From: Xiphydria camelus
Taxonomy: Eukaryota; Arthropoda; Insecta; Hymenoptera; Xiphydriidae
Length of the DNA: 64,000 nucleotides
Direction of reading: 5' to 3'
Assembly (NCBI GenBank): GCA_963678675.1
Contig: OY783200.1
Location: 10,527,431 to 10,591,430, forward strand
Shown: piece by piece, positions 11,257-22,310 of the stretch
Numbering within the stretch: position 1 is the stretch's first letter
Layout: every line of letters starts with the position of its first letter
The notes under the pieces: model-generated
What the model was told of the DNA's origin: nothing
The model's database searches: none
What the model saw: only the letters and a program-made list of their open reading frames with translations
Made by a program: the position numbers and the translations under genes

Positions 11257-12140
11257 CTATATATATAAAAATCTCATGTCCAAATTACGTGCCCGAACTC
11301 CTACGAAACGGCTCGACCGATTTTTATGAAATTTTTTATGCTTATTCGGTAGGTAGGCGGAAACAAGATAGGATATATTTCATACCGCTAGGTGTGATTA
11401 GGGTGTTCGAAAAAAAATTTAACAATTTTCCAATACATTTTGTATGGAACTTCAATCCGTATACAACGCCATCTCTGATACATGACAGAAATTATAGCAA
11501 TGTCAGTAGATGGCTCTGTGTTAAGTTCTTTCTCGCCTGTCGGACGGACGAGCTCAGATTACACGAACACCTATATGTCACGAGAAGCGTCGCGTTCCAT
11601 GTTCACATTTCATTCTCCATTTCTAATGTGTCACAATGCGGTGCGTGCAACATTTTCTATGATTGATTTCCATTCATAAGAAAAAAGGTTGGTACAATAC
11701 TAAAATACAAAATATATTATCAGTATATCATTTTCAATTTATTCATTCAAAAAATTTTGATGTGAAACATCTTTTGCTGCGTTGAGTTGGGAGTAAATTC
11801 AAGAGAAAACGGCGAACAAGAATATTGGCTATTGCAGGCTATTGGCGAAAATAGAGAACACGAGCCGGAGTCGTCTTGCCTGTGTACGTCCGTGTCCGTT
11901 CTTTCGACTACTCTGCGCAAGTGGTGTGCATCTTCCTGCACGTCGTAATTCTTTTCTTTGTTCTTTGACTTTTCTAGGACTTTTTACAATATAAGTGACA
12001 GTGTTAACGGCAACGAAATAATATTGCATTCTTCCGCTAAAAACTCAACGCGGCAAAAATATAATTCACATGTTTAACATCTACCGTGTGTCCCACGACA
12101 GATCCAATTTTTTATATTTGTGTGTGTGCATTACAGTGAA
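11257..12140. other. Helitron 5' leader, no gene recognised
   Basis: Between the 5' TC end and the first recognisable codons there is AT-rich sequence with short frames on both strands and no domain. The first 60 bases are conserved-looking Helitron end sequence (CGGCTCGACCGATTTTTATG near 11313). Confidence 0.5.
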
Positions 12141-12385
12141 CAATGCCACGAAGATGTAAGTGCGCCGATTTAAGCCATTGAACGAAAAAAGTAACAAATA
12201 CGCGCTATGACAGAGCACAAAGAACAGACGAACAAATTCAACAAGACAACGAAAATGCGCGTGTGAGGATGTCGCGATTACATGTATCTGAATCACAAGA
12301 GGCGCGAGCTGAACGAAATCGACAGCAATCGGCATGGAGACAAGCGCGCAAAAACGCAGAGCAATTGACCGACAACGCAAACAAG
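12141..12385 (+). pseudogene. Helitron RepHel N-terminal fragment
   Basis: Reads (one frame from about 12206) YDRAQRTDEQIQQDNENAR and RLHVSESQEARAERNRQQ, the Gln/Arg-rich helical leader typical of animal Helitron proteins. A preceding ATG (12143, MPRRCKCADLSH) is followed by a stop, so the leader is broken. The frame runs into the TA at 12386-12387 where Tigger 3 inserted and resumes at 15473 (HREFISASFLRL). Confidence 0.6.
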
Positions 12386-13008
12386 TAGGGGAGACCGGGG
12401 GGTTGTGAGACACGGGGGGTCGTGGGACAAGCTCACAGCACTGAATTGAAAAGTGCAACATGTACCAATGACTGTCAAACTTCATTCTCGGCCTGTATCT
12501 CCATTTTCATTTGACACTCGTCGCGTTGACGCGGATTCATAGTATCTCTTCAGATTGCAACTTCAGTTTTGTGTTTTAAAGTTTTTTCGACCATTTGTGT
12601 TTGCAGTATTTTCGCTCATGTTTTCAAGCTGTCCACAAAAGTGTATAGATATAAATCATTCCTTGGTGAGTAGCCTTTTGACACACAAAAAGAATTTTGG
12701 ATAAACATTTTATGTATCCATGAAGCGGTGGTTATTTTAAAAATATTGAACTTGGGGGGTCGTGAGACATCATTTTCGGGGGGTTGTGAGACACGCTTTT
12801 TCTAAAAGCGATTTACTAAAAATCGTACTTCTTTAAATTTTTTCTTTATTTTATAGCGAGTCGCTCGTAAAACTTGTTTATTAGTTATATGTAAAAATGT
12901 AAGTTAACCATTAAAAATTCTTAAACTTGTTCAAACAGTAGCAATAACATCGATTTATAGCAAATTGTAAGCAGTGTGAGCAAAAAGAAAAAATTCGAAC
13001 GCCCCTTG

Positions 13009-13121
13009 GAACTTTCTGGAAACTAGTAGAGTTTCTAAGAACCCGGGGAGCGCCCGGAACGGTCTAGAACTTTCCTAGCGAGTGGATATAAATATAATTG
13101 CGCCGCTAATGCGAGTCAGTC
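13009..13121 (+). promoter_or_regulatory. Heat-shock-type core promoter inside Tigger 3
   Basis: Two arrays of nGAAn units in perfect 5-bp alternation are present. The first is GAA 13009-13011, TTC 13014-13016, GAA 13019-13021. The second is GAA 13057-13059, GTC 13062-13064, GAA 13067-13069, TTC 13072-13074, AGC 13077-13079. A TATAAATA box follows at 13087-13094, and a TCAGTC initiator at 13116-13121 places the start about 31 bases from the first T of the TATA box. This is the layout of an insect hsp70-like promoter. It lies about 155 bases upstream of the transposase ATG. HSF binding is inferred from the motif, not shown. Confidence 0.7.
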
Positions 13122-13274
13122 TTCTATCATCAATCGCGCGCGTTACTTTGTGACGTTCCTTTTCGTGTATTTGTAAGTTTTATTAAAATAAAGTTAGCGA
13201 TTTTTTATAAATCGTGAGTGTGATTTATTGTGCAAGTATACCTAAAAAAATACCTCCACAATTTTTTAGTCATC

Positions 13275-15083
13275 ATGGTGCGTCATAAATACAGTCAGAC
13301 TTGCAAACCAGCGATTGATGCTAATGTCTTTGCGGCTACCGTCAAAGATGTTACAATCGAGAAAAAGACGCTACGTAAATAAGATAAAATTGGCACGCTA
13401 TATTTCAAAGTTGAAAATGGCAAACGTAGATCCCACAACCACTTCGAATGAAAAACTAGTCGAGTTCGCTTCCAAGCTACTCAACAAAACTAGTGGAAAA
13501 AAGATCTTTAGCGCAGAACAAGAAGAAGAGTTGGCACAATATCTCCTTCGTGCCAGCAAAATGTACTACGGATTGACCATCTGTGAGTTCTCAACATTGG
13601 CCTACAAGTTTGCGAAGAAGTGTGGCAATGCATATCCAGTGGAGTGGGACACTCACGGCAAAGCGTCGTAGGACTGGTACAATGGATTTATGCATCGGGG
13701 CATCCAAATTTATCTCTCCGAACACCAGAGCAGATCAGCGCAAATCGCACCAAGGCCTTCTCCAAAGCCAGCGTTGATGCATTCTTCGCTAACCTTGACG
13801 ATGTGATGTTCCAACAAAACATATCTTACGAACCGAATCGAATCTGGAATATGGATGAGACAGGCTGCCCGACTGTACCCACCAAAGCTGTACGAGTCAT
13901 CACATCGAAAGGAGAAAGAAGAGTTGGACAGAAAACTTCAGCCGAAAGAGGCACAAATGTCTCTATGGCTTTTGCCGTGAGTGCGACTGGACAGTCCATT
14001 CCACCATTCTATATTTTTCCGCGGAAAAACATGCAATCAACGTTTATGGAAAATGCTCTTCCCGGCGCCATGGGGGTGGCAAACGAATCGGGTTGGATGA
14101 GGGCACAAGAATTTGTCAAATATATGGCACATTCCATTAAACACGCCAATGCATCGAAAGACTTGCCAATTCTATTGCTCTTGGATAATCACACTTCCCA
14201 CCTCAGTTTGGAGGCCATACAAATGGCAATTGATTATGGCATAACGATGCTATCTTTTCCACCTCACTGCTCACATAGACTGCAGTCGCTTGATGTCAGC
14301 GTGTTCGGCCCATTCAAGAAAATGTTCTACAACCAGTGCCAAGTTTGGATGAAGAATCATATCGGTAGAACTATGGAGCTAAGACATATAGTACCTATCG
14401 CTGATAAATGTCTTGATGCAAGTGCTACGCCCAAGAATATCAGATCCGGATTCCCCGTGCGACAGGTATTCATCCATTCGATCCGAATGTATTCACTGCC
14501 ATAGATTACGAAGCAGCTGAGCTAATGGGGGAGGATCAGGCCTCTGTTAATGCCGATGCCATGGCAACAAGATTGGAAATAGCCAGCCCATCAACGATGC
14601 CAAGCACATCAACAATGCCAAGCACATCAACGATGCCAAGCACATCAGCTGCACTAATTCAACATACATTACAGAAGGTTGGTCCTTTGAAGTATAACAC
14701 TCCGGCGAAAAAATCCAGTCGAGGTCGAAAATCAATGGACAGCACTATTTTGACTTCAGCAGTGAATTTGGCCAATTTACGCCAAAAATCTGAGCAAAAA
14801 AACGCAAAAGTGTCGCAGAAAAAAGGAAACAGGAAGGAAAAAGCAGCTGCAGCATTAACAGCAAAGCGCGGACGCCCTAAAAAATCTACACCAACAGTTA
14901 CGGTTCGAAATGTGTCCGATTCTGAAGATGAAGAATTCTGCATCATTTGTAAAGCCAAATGCCAAAAAAATTGAACCGAAACAACTCAATTCACTGTAAT
15001 ACTTGCGACCGACCAGTTCACTTAAAGAGTGTGCCAATTTGACAGCCGGCTATTACATCTGCATCCATTGTGAATCTGATTGA
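13275..15083 (+). pseudogene. Tigger 3 transposase, frameshifted
   Basis: ATG 13275 opens a frame MVRHKYSQTCKPAID that stops at about 13382; the protein continues in another frame (KLVEFASKLL, EQEEELAQYLLRASKMYYG) to a TAG at 13669-13671. It shifts again to the frame that encodes the DDE domain to 14504. Catalytic Asp residues are in IWNMDETGC (about 13850), LLLLDNHTSH (about 14187) and LQSLDVSVFG (about 14290). The GFPVRQ stretch near 14450 marks another shift; a tail with repeated MPSTST units and basic patches follows (14525-14974). A final shift in CCAAAAAAATTG breaks the terminal zinc finger (CIICKAK .. CNTCDRPVH .. YYICIHCESD), which ends at 15083. Architecture equals the intact Tigger at 36127, so several indels separate it from function. 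Confidence 0.85.
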
Positions 15084-15472
15084 TCTAATAATTGCTTCTT
15101 TCAACTTTATCTACAATTTTCGTCCTTATACTTTTTTCTCTAACCTTTTTAAACTTGATTACATTGTAAGCCACAACATTTGCTTTCTTTTTTTAATGTG
15201 AATAAACAATTTTGATAAACGTATAATACTTCCTATGATTTGAAGGCGTGTCTCACAACCCCCCGAACATTGTAGAAATCCAGAAAAACCAACTTTCGAG
15301 CTAACAGGTAAAACTTATAGGATTTTTTGAAATTTCAGCAAACCCATCTTTTTTTAAAGTGTTATTATGCTTACTCACGATTTGCCACAATTTATGCGCA
15401 GAAAAAAAATTTTTTTCATTATACTTTTCTTACAAAAACAAAACCCGTCTCATAACCCCCCGGTCTCCCCTA

Positions 15473-16365
15473 CATCGAGAATTTATATCCGCTTCGTTCC
15501 TTCGTCTCGCATTCGAGTATGAGCCGGATGTTGAATATTTCGCTCATTCGCAAGTGTCCATTGGTGCTTTGGAAAAAGAATGTCCCCATTGTAATGCGCT
15601 CAAATTCAAACAAGAGTCAGCTGGAATGTGTTGTGCATCAGGAAAAGTGCAACTGCCACAAATTGAGACGCCACCGGAACCATTGAACGGTATGCTCATC
15701 GGTACACATCCAGATTCCAACCTGTTCCTTAAGTCAATTCGCACTTTCAATTCATGCTTCCAAATGACTTCGTTCGGAGCAACACAAATAATTCAAAACA
15801 TCGAGCCAAATGGTCGACAATTCAAATCCACGTTCAAGATAAAATGCCAAATTTACCATAAGGTGGGATCGTTGCTGCCAATGCTAAACGAACCACATAC
15901 ATTTCTACAAATCTACTTTATGGGCGGTGAGAACACATCGATCGTGTATATGCACGTTGCGACTACAATAACCTCACTTCGCATAATGCCAGACGAATCG
16001 TCAGTGAACTGGACGCCCTATTGAATGACCACAATGCGTTATTGAAATTCTTCAAATCGCACATGCACGAATTGCAAAGTGACACAATCACGCTATTGTC
16101 ATCAACCCTGATCAAACACCAGCTGGAGAACACGTTCGTAGATTTAATGCACTTGTCGTTGACGACGTTGCTGGAATCATGGTTGGCGACCCCACATCGA
16201 GGCGAGAAATCGTAATTCGAAGAAGAAACAATACTCTCCAGTTCATAGACGAAACACACCGTTCATACGACGCTCTCCAATATCAGTTAATTTTCTGGAA
16301 GGGTCAAGAAGGATATTGCATAAACATAAAACAACGAAATCCCACAACAGGTAATTCATTCTGTC
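15473..16365 (+). pseudogene. Helitron RepHel, Helitron_like_N part
   Basis: Continues the Helitron protein after Tigger 3: HREFISASFLRLAFEYEPDV, then a CPHCNALKFKQES knuckle and PPEPLNGMLIGTH. A frameshift near 15950 leads to RRIVSELDALLND and another near 16160 leads to FIDETHRSYDALQYQ, the conserved block that precedes the rolling-circle nuclease. The protein is lost after NIKQRNPTTG at about 16350. The nuclease His-rich and Tyr motifs are absent, so this copy cannot transpose on its own. Confidence 0.75.
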
Positions 16366-17555
16366 GTGCGACACCTTAGTAATAACTAGTTCTAGATTTA
16401 GTGTAATAGCGAGCACGCGGATAGACGGCTGCTTAACGCGCCCAGCCAGCGAACCGGCGCGTACGAGTAGTGGCGCAGCTACCCGAACCGTGCGACCCGC
16501 TGCACCGATCGGGGCGCGCCTTGGGCCAGTCCCCCACCCGACCACGGTCCACCAATCGAGGGGAAGCGTAGGGGTAGCGTAGTAAGTTAAGGCATTGATA
16601 TAAGAGGCCCCGATCCCGGGGATAGGCAGTCTTTTTCAAGGCTCCAACTCGTTCGAAACTCGCTCGCAATAAAGGACGAAGGACACCAGAACTAGCTCTT
16701 TCGCTATTCCCCTTCCCGACGCACAGTCTTTTAGTCCAGTCATTTTAGACTTTCTTCTCTAGATTAATCCCCTGTCGATGAATTATGGACCAATCGAAAG
16801 GAAAAAACTTCGCGAACAATATTCCGATGTGGTAACATGACGTAGGTGACCGCGGGGTTGTTTATTTAACAAAAACGTTGCGAAATTTCGCTCTTACCGA
16901 CGTGGGCGTAGTCCCGTTCAATTTATATACATTCAAATATATATATTCGAATATATCATATATTAAAAAAAGTACCTTCCCGTAGAGCGCGAAATTCTCT
17001 ACAAAATTGATGTAGGAAGTAACTCTCTAGGACGTGTCCTTTATTTTACATAAATTGGTAAAGTTTCTTGAACAACACTCACGAGCAGAACCGCTGACTA
17101 GCCACGCCACGCCTCAACACCGGATGGCGCTGCACGCCCAATCTCAGAATTCAAACGGTAAACCCTCCGTTACTCGCCGAGCGCCATGGGAAACAGATCA
17201 GGCTATTTACCGGCTACTTTCACATACCTTTGCACTGAACGGGAGACGAAAGCAAGTGCGACTGTATCTCGAGCGTTTGTCGGAGGTCTACTCGCACAGG
17301 GCCGTACTACGCCGCGCGCACGCACGCACGTTCCTGTCTCATTGATTTCAATGGAGAAATAAAAACCGAATATCTCTATTTCTAAACGTCAGAATGACTT
17401 CATTCATAAGGAAAAGTTATCAGTTTCTTTATAATCTAAAATCTGACAATATTTTTTTCCTCACTCATGCCCATTTCGAGGCCTTTTCCAGCCTATTTTC
17501 AGACCGTAAGATGACGTTTTTACCGCGTGACACCGAGCAGGAGTCCGCAAGCTGA
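16366..17555. other. Foreign segment replacing the Helitron nuclease region
   Basis: Not Helitron-like. 16400-16740 is GC-rich with GATATAAGAGG and CAATAAAGGACG, features of an LTR or promoter/terminator region, starting close to TGTCGTGCGACACC. No matching LTR end or target duplication was found. 16920-16970 is AT-rich. 17454-17560 is a copy of a dispersed repeat also found at 62950-63055 (CTCACTCATGCCCATTTCG). About 600 residues of Helitron protein are missing here, so the exchange involved a deletion. Confidence 0.45.
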
Positions 17556-18915
17556 AAAAAAAATCATTTACGACCGCATTATGCTGACACTTTCGGCGGG
17601 ACAAGGTGGATTCTTTTTTTGGATGCGCCAGGTGGAACTGGAAAAACATTTCTCATTTCGCTAATTCTCGCCGAAATACGATCAAATAATGGCATCGCAT
17701 TGGCCGTTGCATCATCTGGCATTGCAGCAACTTTATTGGATGGAGGCAGAACAGCTCATTCAGCATTTAAGCTGCCACTGAACATTCAAAATAACCCAGA
17801 CGCAATGTGCAATATAAAAAAACAATCGTCCATGGCCACAGTGCTGAAACAATGCAAAATTATCATCTGGGATGAATGCACTATGGCACACAAACATTCT
17901 CTTGAAGCGCTGAACAGAACACTCAAAGACATTAAAAACAACGACAAACTATTTGGCGGCACTCTGTTATTCCTTTCAGGTGATTTCAGGCAAATACTTC
18001 CCGTCATTCCACGTTCAACGTACGCTGATGAGATCAACGCATGCTTGAAATCATCGCCACTGTGGCGTAACATTGAAAAACTCCAGCTAACAATGAACAT
18101 GCGCGTCCAATTGCTACAAGATCGATCCACTGATGCATTCGCGAACCAATTGTTAGATATCGGCGATGGAAAAGTTCCTGTCTACGAAAATACTGGATGC
18201 ATAAAATTACAAAATAATTTCTGCACAATCGTTGATTCAAAAAATGGTCTCATTGACAGCATATTTCCCGATGTACGCACACAATACGTCAATCATGCGT
18301 GGCTGGCAGAAAGAACAATTTTAGCAGCAAAAAATGTGGACGTCCATGATTTAAACTTCAATATACAGCAGTCATTGCCAAGCGACTTAATATCATACAA
18401 ATCGATCGATACAGTTTGTGATGCAAACGAAACTGTAAATTTTTCAACAGAGTTTCTCAACTTACTGGATTTGCCAGGCATGCCACCACACCTTCTACAA
18501 CTGAAAGTTGGATCTCCGGTTATTTTAATTCGAAATTTAAACCCACCACGCGCCTGTGCAATAGCACGCGATTGGTCATTAAAAAATTGATGAAAAACGT
18601 TATCGAAGCCACTATTTTGACTGGCAAATTCCGGTCCGAACGTGTTTTGCTGCCAAGAATCCAATCATTCCCACAGACGTCCCAATTGAATTCAAATGCG
18701 TTCAATTTCCTATTAGATTGGCATTCGCAATGACAATCAATAAGTCGCAAGACCAAACGATGACTGTTTGCGGATTAGATTTAGACACACCATGTTTTGC
18801 ACACGGACAATTATACGTGGCATGTTCTCGCGTGGGCAACCCAACGAGCTTATTTGTATATGCTAAGGACGGACTGACGAAAAATATCGTACACTCCATT
18901 GCTCTTCAAAATTAA
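17556..18915 (+). pseudogene. Helitron Pif1-like helicase domain
   Basis: Starts IYDRIMLTLSAGQGGFFF and has Walker A DAPGGTGKTF (about 17620), motif II IIWDECTMAH (about 17865), motif III FLSGDFRQILPV (about 17970), and the late motif AFAMTINKSQDQTM with YVACSRVGNP (about 18720-18850). This is the SF1 Pif1 domain fused to Rep in Helitrons, which unwinds DNA during rolling-circle transposition. One frameshift near 18550 (after LNPPR) breaks the frame, with the correct reading resuming as KKLMKNVIEATIL. The end at 18915 lies about 200 bases before the 3' CTAG. Confidence 0.85.
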
Positions 18916-19113
18916 TATTAATTTTCTTCATTTCATTGTCTTACTTTAAGATACAAAATGTATTACTTTTCTTAAATTTACATTTAACTTCTAAGATATC
19001 AAACAATGTATACATCCGTTACGTTAATGTACTACATTAAAATGACAGAACAAATGACTGCTGCTTTTTTGAATTTTTATCGGAGGCGAAACGGAGTTAG
19101 CCGGGACAGCTAG

Positions 19114-19560
19114 TATCTTCCTAAAATTTTTTAGCATTAGGATCAACATGCTTATTCTCAGTTAGTTCAATAACTTCGAATTGCTTCCATAAATTAGAGT
19201 ATTTAATGCTTAATGCCATTATTTTATTAGCGTGAAATACATTTCTTTTTTATTGTTAAAACTTGGCGAAAATCTCCTCCCAGCAACATTATTTTACCGC
19301 CAAACGGATTAGAATTGCGCATAAGTTCTCCGAACTTTTTATCACGAATATCCAACATAAATTTAGGCGACATAGGAGCCTCGTCCCATACAACAATATC
19401 GACCTCTTTAAGGTATTTTCCTTCTGGTGAATTGGGTTCTAATTTGGAAATTGATTCCGCTGTGAGAGGAACAGGCAACTTCAACATATTGTGATTCGTC
19501 TTTCCCTTTAGCAATAACGTTGCGGCAATACCTGAAAATGCGGTACATTCAATCTTTTTA
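19114..19560 (-). pseudogene. Older Helitron helicase remnant (copy B, right part)
   Basis: On the minus strand 19514-19227 reads MLKGKTNHNMLKLPVPLT, then VDIVVWDEAPMSPKF (motif II) and MLLGGDFRQVL (motif III) of a Pif1 helicase, clearly from a different and more diverged Helitron than 11256-19113. It continues copy B across the Helitron insertion point. Only this 90-residue helicase slice is open. Confidence 0.7.
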
Positions 19561-19676
19561 TTAATCTTTTTTATTTTTCAAAATAAATGTTCTTTTTAAA
19601 AATGTCTTTCGGAAGTCAGAATCCGCCTTTTTAAGTTATTTTCAAAAATTTTAAAGTAAGATTCTAAATTCTAAAT

Positions 19677-20030
19677 TCGAAAATCTTGTCCTCCATATTG
19701 GATCCGCCATCTTGAATTTTTAAAATCTGACTTCAGATTCATGATCAGCGACCCAAAAAACCTTATACCAAATTCGGCATGAATCCGTCGTTTTTCAAAA
19801 ATCTCGTCCGCCATATTGGATCCGCCATCTTGAATTTTTGAAATCCGATTTCAGATTCGTGATCAGCGACCCAAAAAACCCCTTATAGCGAATTTGGTTT
19901 AAGTCCATTAACTTTTGGAAAATCATGATCTATTGATGGTTTTTTGAGATTAAAAAAAAATGTGACGTGATGGAGACAAACGGATACCGGATTCGGATTC
20001 AGCGACCCCAAAAACATAAAGATATGCTGG
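19677..20030. repeat. Tandem repeat, about 117-bp period
   Basis: Two well-matched units begin at about 19680 and 19797 with AAAATCTTGTCC/AAAATCTCGTCC and share CCATATTGGATCCGCCATC, TTCAGATTC and GATCAGCGACCCAAAAAACC. A diverged third part (TTCAGCGACCCCAAAAAC) lies near 20000. No coding capacity. Confidence 0.75.
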
Positions 20031-20324
20031 TCTGGTTCTGGGAACAAGACCTTTTTTTTTGTGTGCCTGTGATAATCAGCGCGGTCGAAAACCCCCGAGT
20101 ACAACTTTTAAGCCCAATATACGCTAAATTGAAAATTCGCCAAAAAAAATTAAAAACGTAGGTAAGAATTTCGAAAAATCAGTTACCACGTTGTGGCCCA
20201 TGGTCGACTTGATATATTGATTTTTTCAGAATTACGGAATTCTTACGGGAAGCGTTACGTACACGGCCTCAAAGATTTTGTGACACACATAGCATCACAG
20301 CGCTTTAGTAAATAGAGAGATTAA

Positions 20325-21184
20325 AAAAGGGGGGAACTTTGGCCATGAGAAATGAAGATGGAATAACGATTATAAACTGGAAAGATCAAATAAATATTTT
20401 AATGCTTTCCATAAGACACGGAAGTGAAATGGTAGAAGTAGCTTGTAATCGCCAAACAAAGCAGAAGCCTAAAGTTATTTTGGACTACAATAAGGGCAAA
20501 GGATCGGACGATATATTTATGGCTTGGATGAAAAGGGGCCTAAGGGCGATTTTCTCAAAAATGAATTTTAGGGTTTATCTTACTAATTTCGACCAGATCT
20601 TTTTAATGAAAAAGGTCCCAAGTCTCTATCTTGTATATACAGCATTTCTTTCATTTATTGTACAAAGCGTCTTACTTAATGACATTAAAAAAAAGTCAAC
20701 TTTAATCAAATTTTTCTCGGGTCTTAATTTTTGCACTTTTTCATCCAAGCCACAGATATCTGATCAGATGGGAGCTTACTCAAATCCGCTTAGAAGAAGC
20801 ATAAAATGGTTCCGAAAAGTAGGCTCTGAACTTCTATTGACGACAGCTATGGTAAAAATGCATATATTTTATATAAGCTTCTAAGTGGAAACAACGTGTC
20901 GATAGTAGATTTCAAAAAACAAGTCGTGAAGCATCTGGTTGACGCGAAAGAGAATAATGAAGCTACCCAGGAAAAAAACTAAGGCCTCGTGTTCTTCAAA
21001 CATCGGACAAGGGTAATAAACACACGAGAAGAAAAATGTGCAAAAGTTGCTACAAGATAAACTCCCAAGAAGAAGGGCGTAAATTTGCCATAAACAGAAC
21101 CAAAAAAGTCGATACGTATTGTGCCGATTCTGAGAACAATCCGTTTTTATGCCTAGATTGTTTTAACAAAGAGCGTAATTTATA
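20325..21184 (+). pseudogene. piggyBac transposase 1, C-terminal third
   Basis: Continues the gene that starts at 9210: AMRNEDGITIINWKDQINIL, KPKVILDYNKGK, then after a 240-base MITE the third-Asp block SDQMGAYSNPLRRSIKWF. A frameshift near 20850 is followed by NNVSIVDFKKQVVKHL and, after a stop, by the Cys-rich domain CKSCYKINSQEEG .. YCADSENNPFLCLDCFN, the DNA-binding end of piggyBac transposases. The two gene halves therefore belong together and bracket the Helitron region. Confidence 0.75.
20515..20754. mobile_element. MITE inside the piggyBac gene
   Basis: A 240-base insert with TIRs TGGCTTGGATGAAAA (from 20520) and TTTTTCATCCAAGCCA (to 20752). GATAT occurs on both sides (20510-20514 and 20755-20759); removing insert plus one GATAT rejoins DDI-SDQMG in frame. 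Superfamily not assigned. Confidence 0.65.
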
Positions 21185-21587
21185 ATTTTCATGTATGCTA
21201 CTTCCTTGATTCTGATTTTTGTTTATGCTTATTTAGTTCAATATACCCTTTCAGACCTGATTTTCTCTAGTCTGCCTTGCTTTGTCTAGAATCCTATTGC
21301 AGATAGGACCTTTCTTGTTAGCAAGGCAGTAGTATTCTCTAGTATTTCCTAGTATTCTCAGCAGCCATGATGCACAGTTTAGTTCAATACCCGCCCACTA
21401 GATGTGGCTACATGTATTGTTCAAAATGCTTATTCCATAGCGGAACCACAGGCATTTGTTTGCAAAAAATTCCCGAACCATCATTATATGTATTATACTG
21501 AATATCGCATGGGAAACCGATCAGGTGGGGGCCTTCTGAATTTGATCTCGGTACTGCTTGGACGATGCTCGATTGATTCATTAAGGG
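21185..21587. other. Spacer with a possible 148-bp insert
   Basis: TTAGTTCAATA occurs at 21232-21242 and 21380-21390, which could be an 11-bp duplication around a 137-base insert containing the hairpin CTGCCTTGCT .. AGCAAGGCAG. No gene seen. Confidence 0.3.
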
Positions 21588-22310
21588 CCGGTTTTTCAAT
21601 AGGCAGTTAAAAGTGTCAGTAAGGCAACCAGCAGTTACGGCTAGCCGACAGTCAAAGTGCCTGCTATTTGCAGAAGTGTTTTTTGTAGCCAACTGTAACT
21701 TTTAGTTAGTTAGCTGACAGTCAGATTAATTTAATAGTGGGTTGGCAAGCGTGACCACTAAGAATCTTGGCTGTGATTGGCTGACTTTCTGGTATTATGG
21801 CTGCATTTGGCTCTATGGCTGTTATGGTTATATCCTAACCTACAAATTAAACGTCGTGCGTTCATGTGAAATGGAGGAAATCGTAGAAAGTGTACAGCAA
21901 AAAAAGAAGCGGGTACCAAACTTCACAGAAAGTGAAAAAAATTTGCTGTAAACCTGGCAAATAATGCGAAAACAGTTATTGAATGTAAAAAGACGGATGC
22001 GTATAAGTAGAAAGAGAAGGAGAAGGCATGGAAAAAAATAGAGGAACAGTTTATTGCTTCAACAAGTGGTCCAGTATGTTTTTATGAGCCACGAAGTACT
22101 AACGGATACAGCTTATTACCTAGTTCTCTTTGTTGTAGCTGCGCTCAGCAAAACAGCTGAAGAATAAATACGAACTGATCAAGAAAGAACTGAAGAAAAG
22201 ATTTAGTTTTCATAAAACCTATTCAGCAGGAACAGGGGGTGGTCCTTACATGCCTCTTCCAACTTGTACTACAGAAAAAGAAAAGATCTTGGCAGAACAA
22301 TTGGAAGATA
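21588..22310 (+). mobile_element. PIF/Harbinger-like fragment with Myb-like gene
   Basis: Begins near GGGCCGGTTTTTCAATAGG, a sequence like many insect Harbinger ends, with CAGTTAAAAG/CTGACAGTCA repeats after it. The right end is lost where the 133-bp array begins at about 22311. The Myb/SANT-like ORF at 21871 is the accessory protein that Harbinger elements encode besides their DDE transposase. No transposase is left. Confidence 0.5.
21871..22310 (+). pseudogene. Myb/SANT-like DNA-binding protein of a Harbinger-type element
   Basis: Reads MEEIVESVQQKKKRVPNFTE, then LLVNLANNAKTVIECKKTD after one shift, KAWKKIEEQFIASTSG, an intron (GT at about 22076 to TTTGTTGTAG at about 22138), and LRSAKQLKNKYELIKKELKK. 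This is a trihelix Myb/SANT (Myb_DNA-bind_5 style) fold with conserved W and LK..WE/YE positions. The tail TTEKEKILAEQLEDIGG ends exactly where the repeat array starts. A stop (TAG, KTDAYK-stop) and a frameshift make it non-functional. Confidence 0.6.

Larger units (their letters stand above)
12388..15470 (+). mobile_element. Tigger/pogo-like transposon 3, nested in the Helitron
   Basis: Begins GGGGAGACCGGGGGGTTGTG at 12388 and ends with the inverted copy CCCCCCGGTCTCCCC at 15470, flanked by TA (12386-12387, 15471-15472). The Helitron frame reads through once the element is removed. The motif GGGGGGTTGTGAGACAC and variants recur at about 12397, 12415, 12754, 12780, 15247 and 15447, in inverted orientation at the two ends. 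It carries a promoter with heat-shock elements (13009-13121) and one damaged transposase gene. Confidence 0.9.
11256..19113 (+). mobile_element. Helitron (rolling-circle transposon), internally damaged
   Basis: Starts TCTATATATATAAAAATCTC at 11256 and ends GGGACAGCTAG at 19113. The ends follow the Helitron rules (5' TC, 3' CTRR, insertion between A and T, no target duplication): A at 11255 and T at 19114 flank it. Copy A at 10753-10772 shows the empty A|T site, independent support for both boundaries. It encodes a RepHel-type protein in pieces: an Arg/Gln-rich N-terminus (12141), a Helitron_like_N region (15473-16365) and a Pif1 helicase (17556-18915). The rolling-circle nuclease region is missing, replaced by unrelated DNA at 16366-17555. 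A Tigger element at 12388-15470 interrupts the N-terminal part. Confidence 0.88.

Noticed and set aside
21232..21390. SINE or MITE with 11-bp duplication
   Set aside because: Only the duplication and a small hairpin support it; no ends or promoter boxes.
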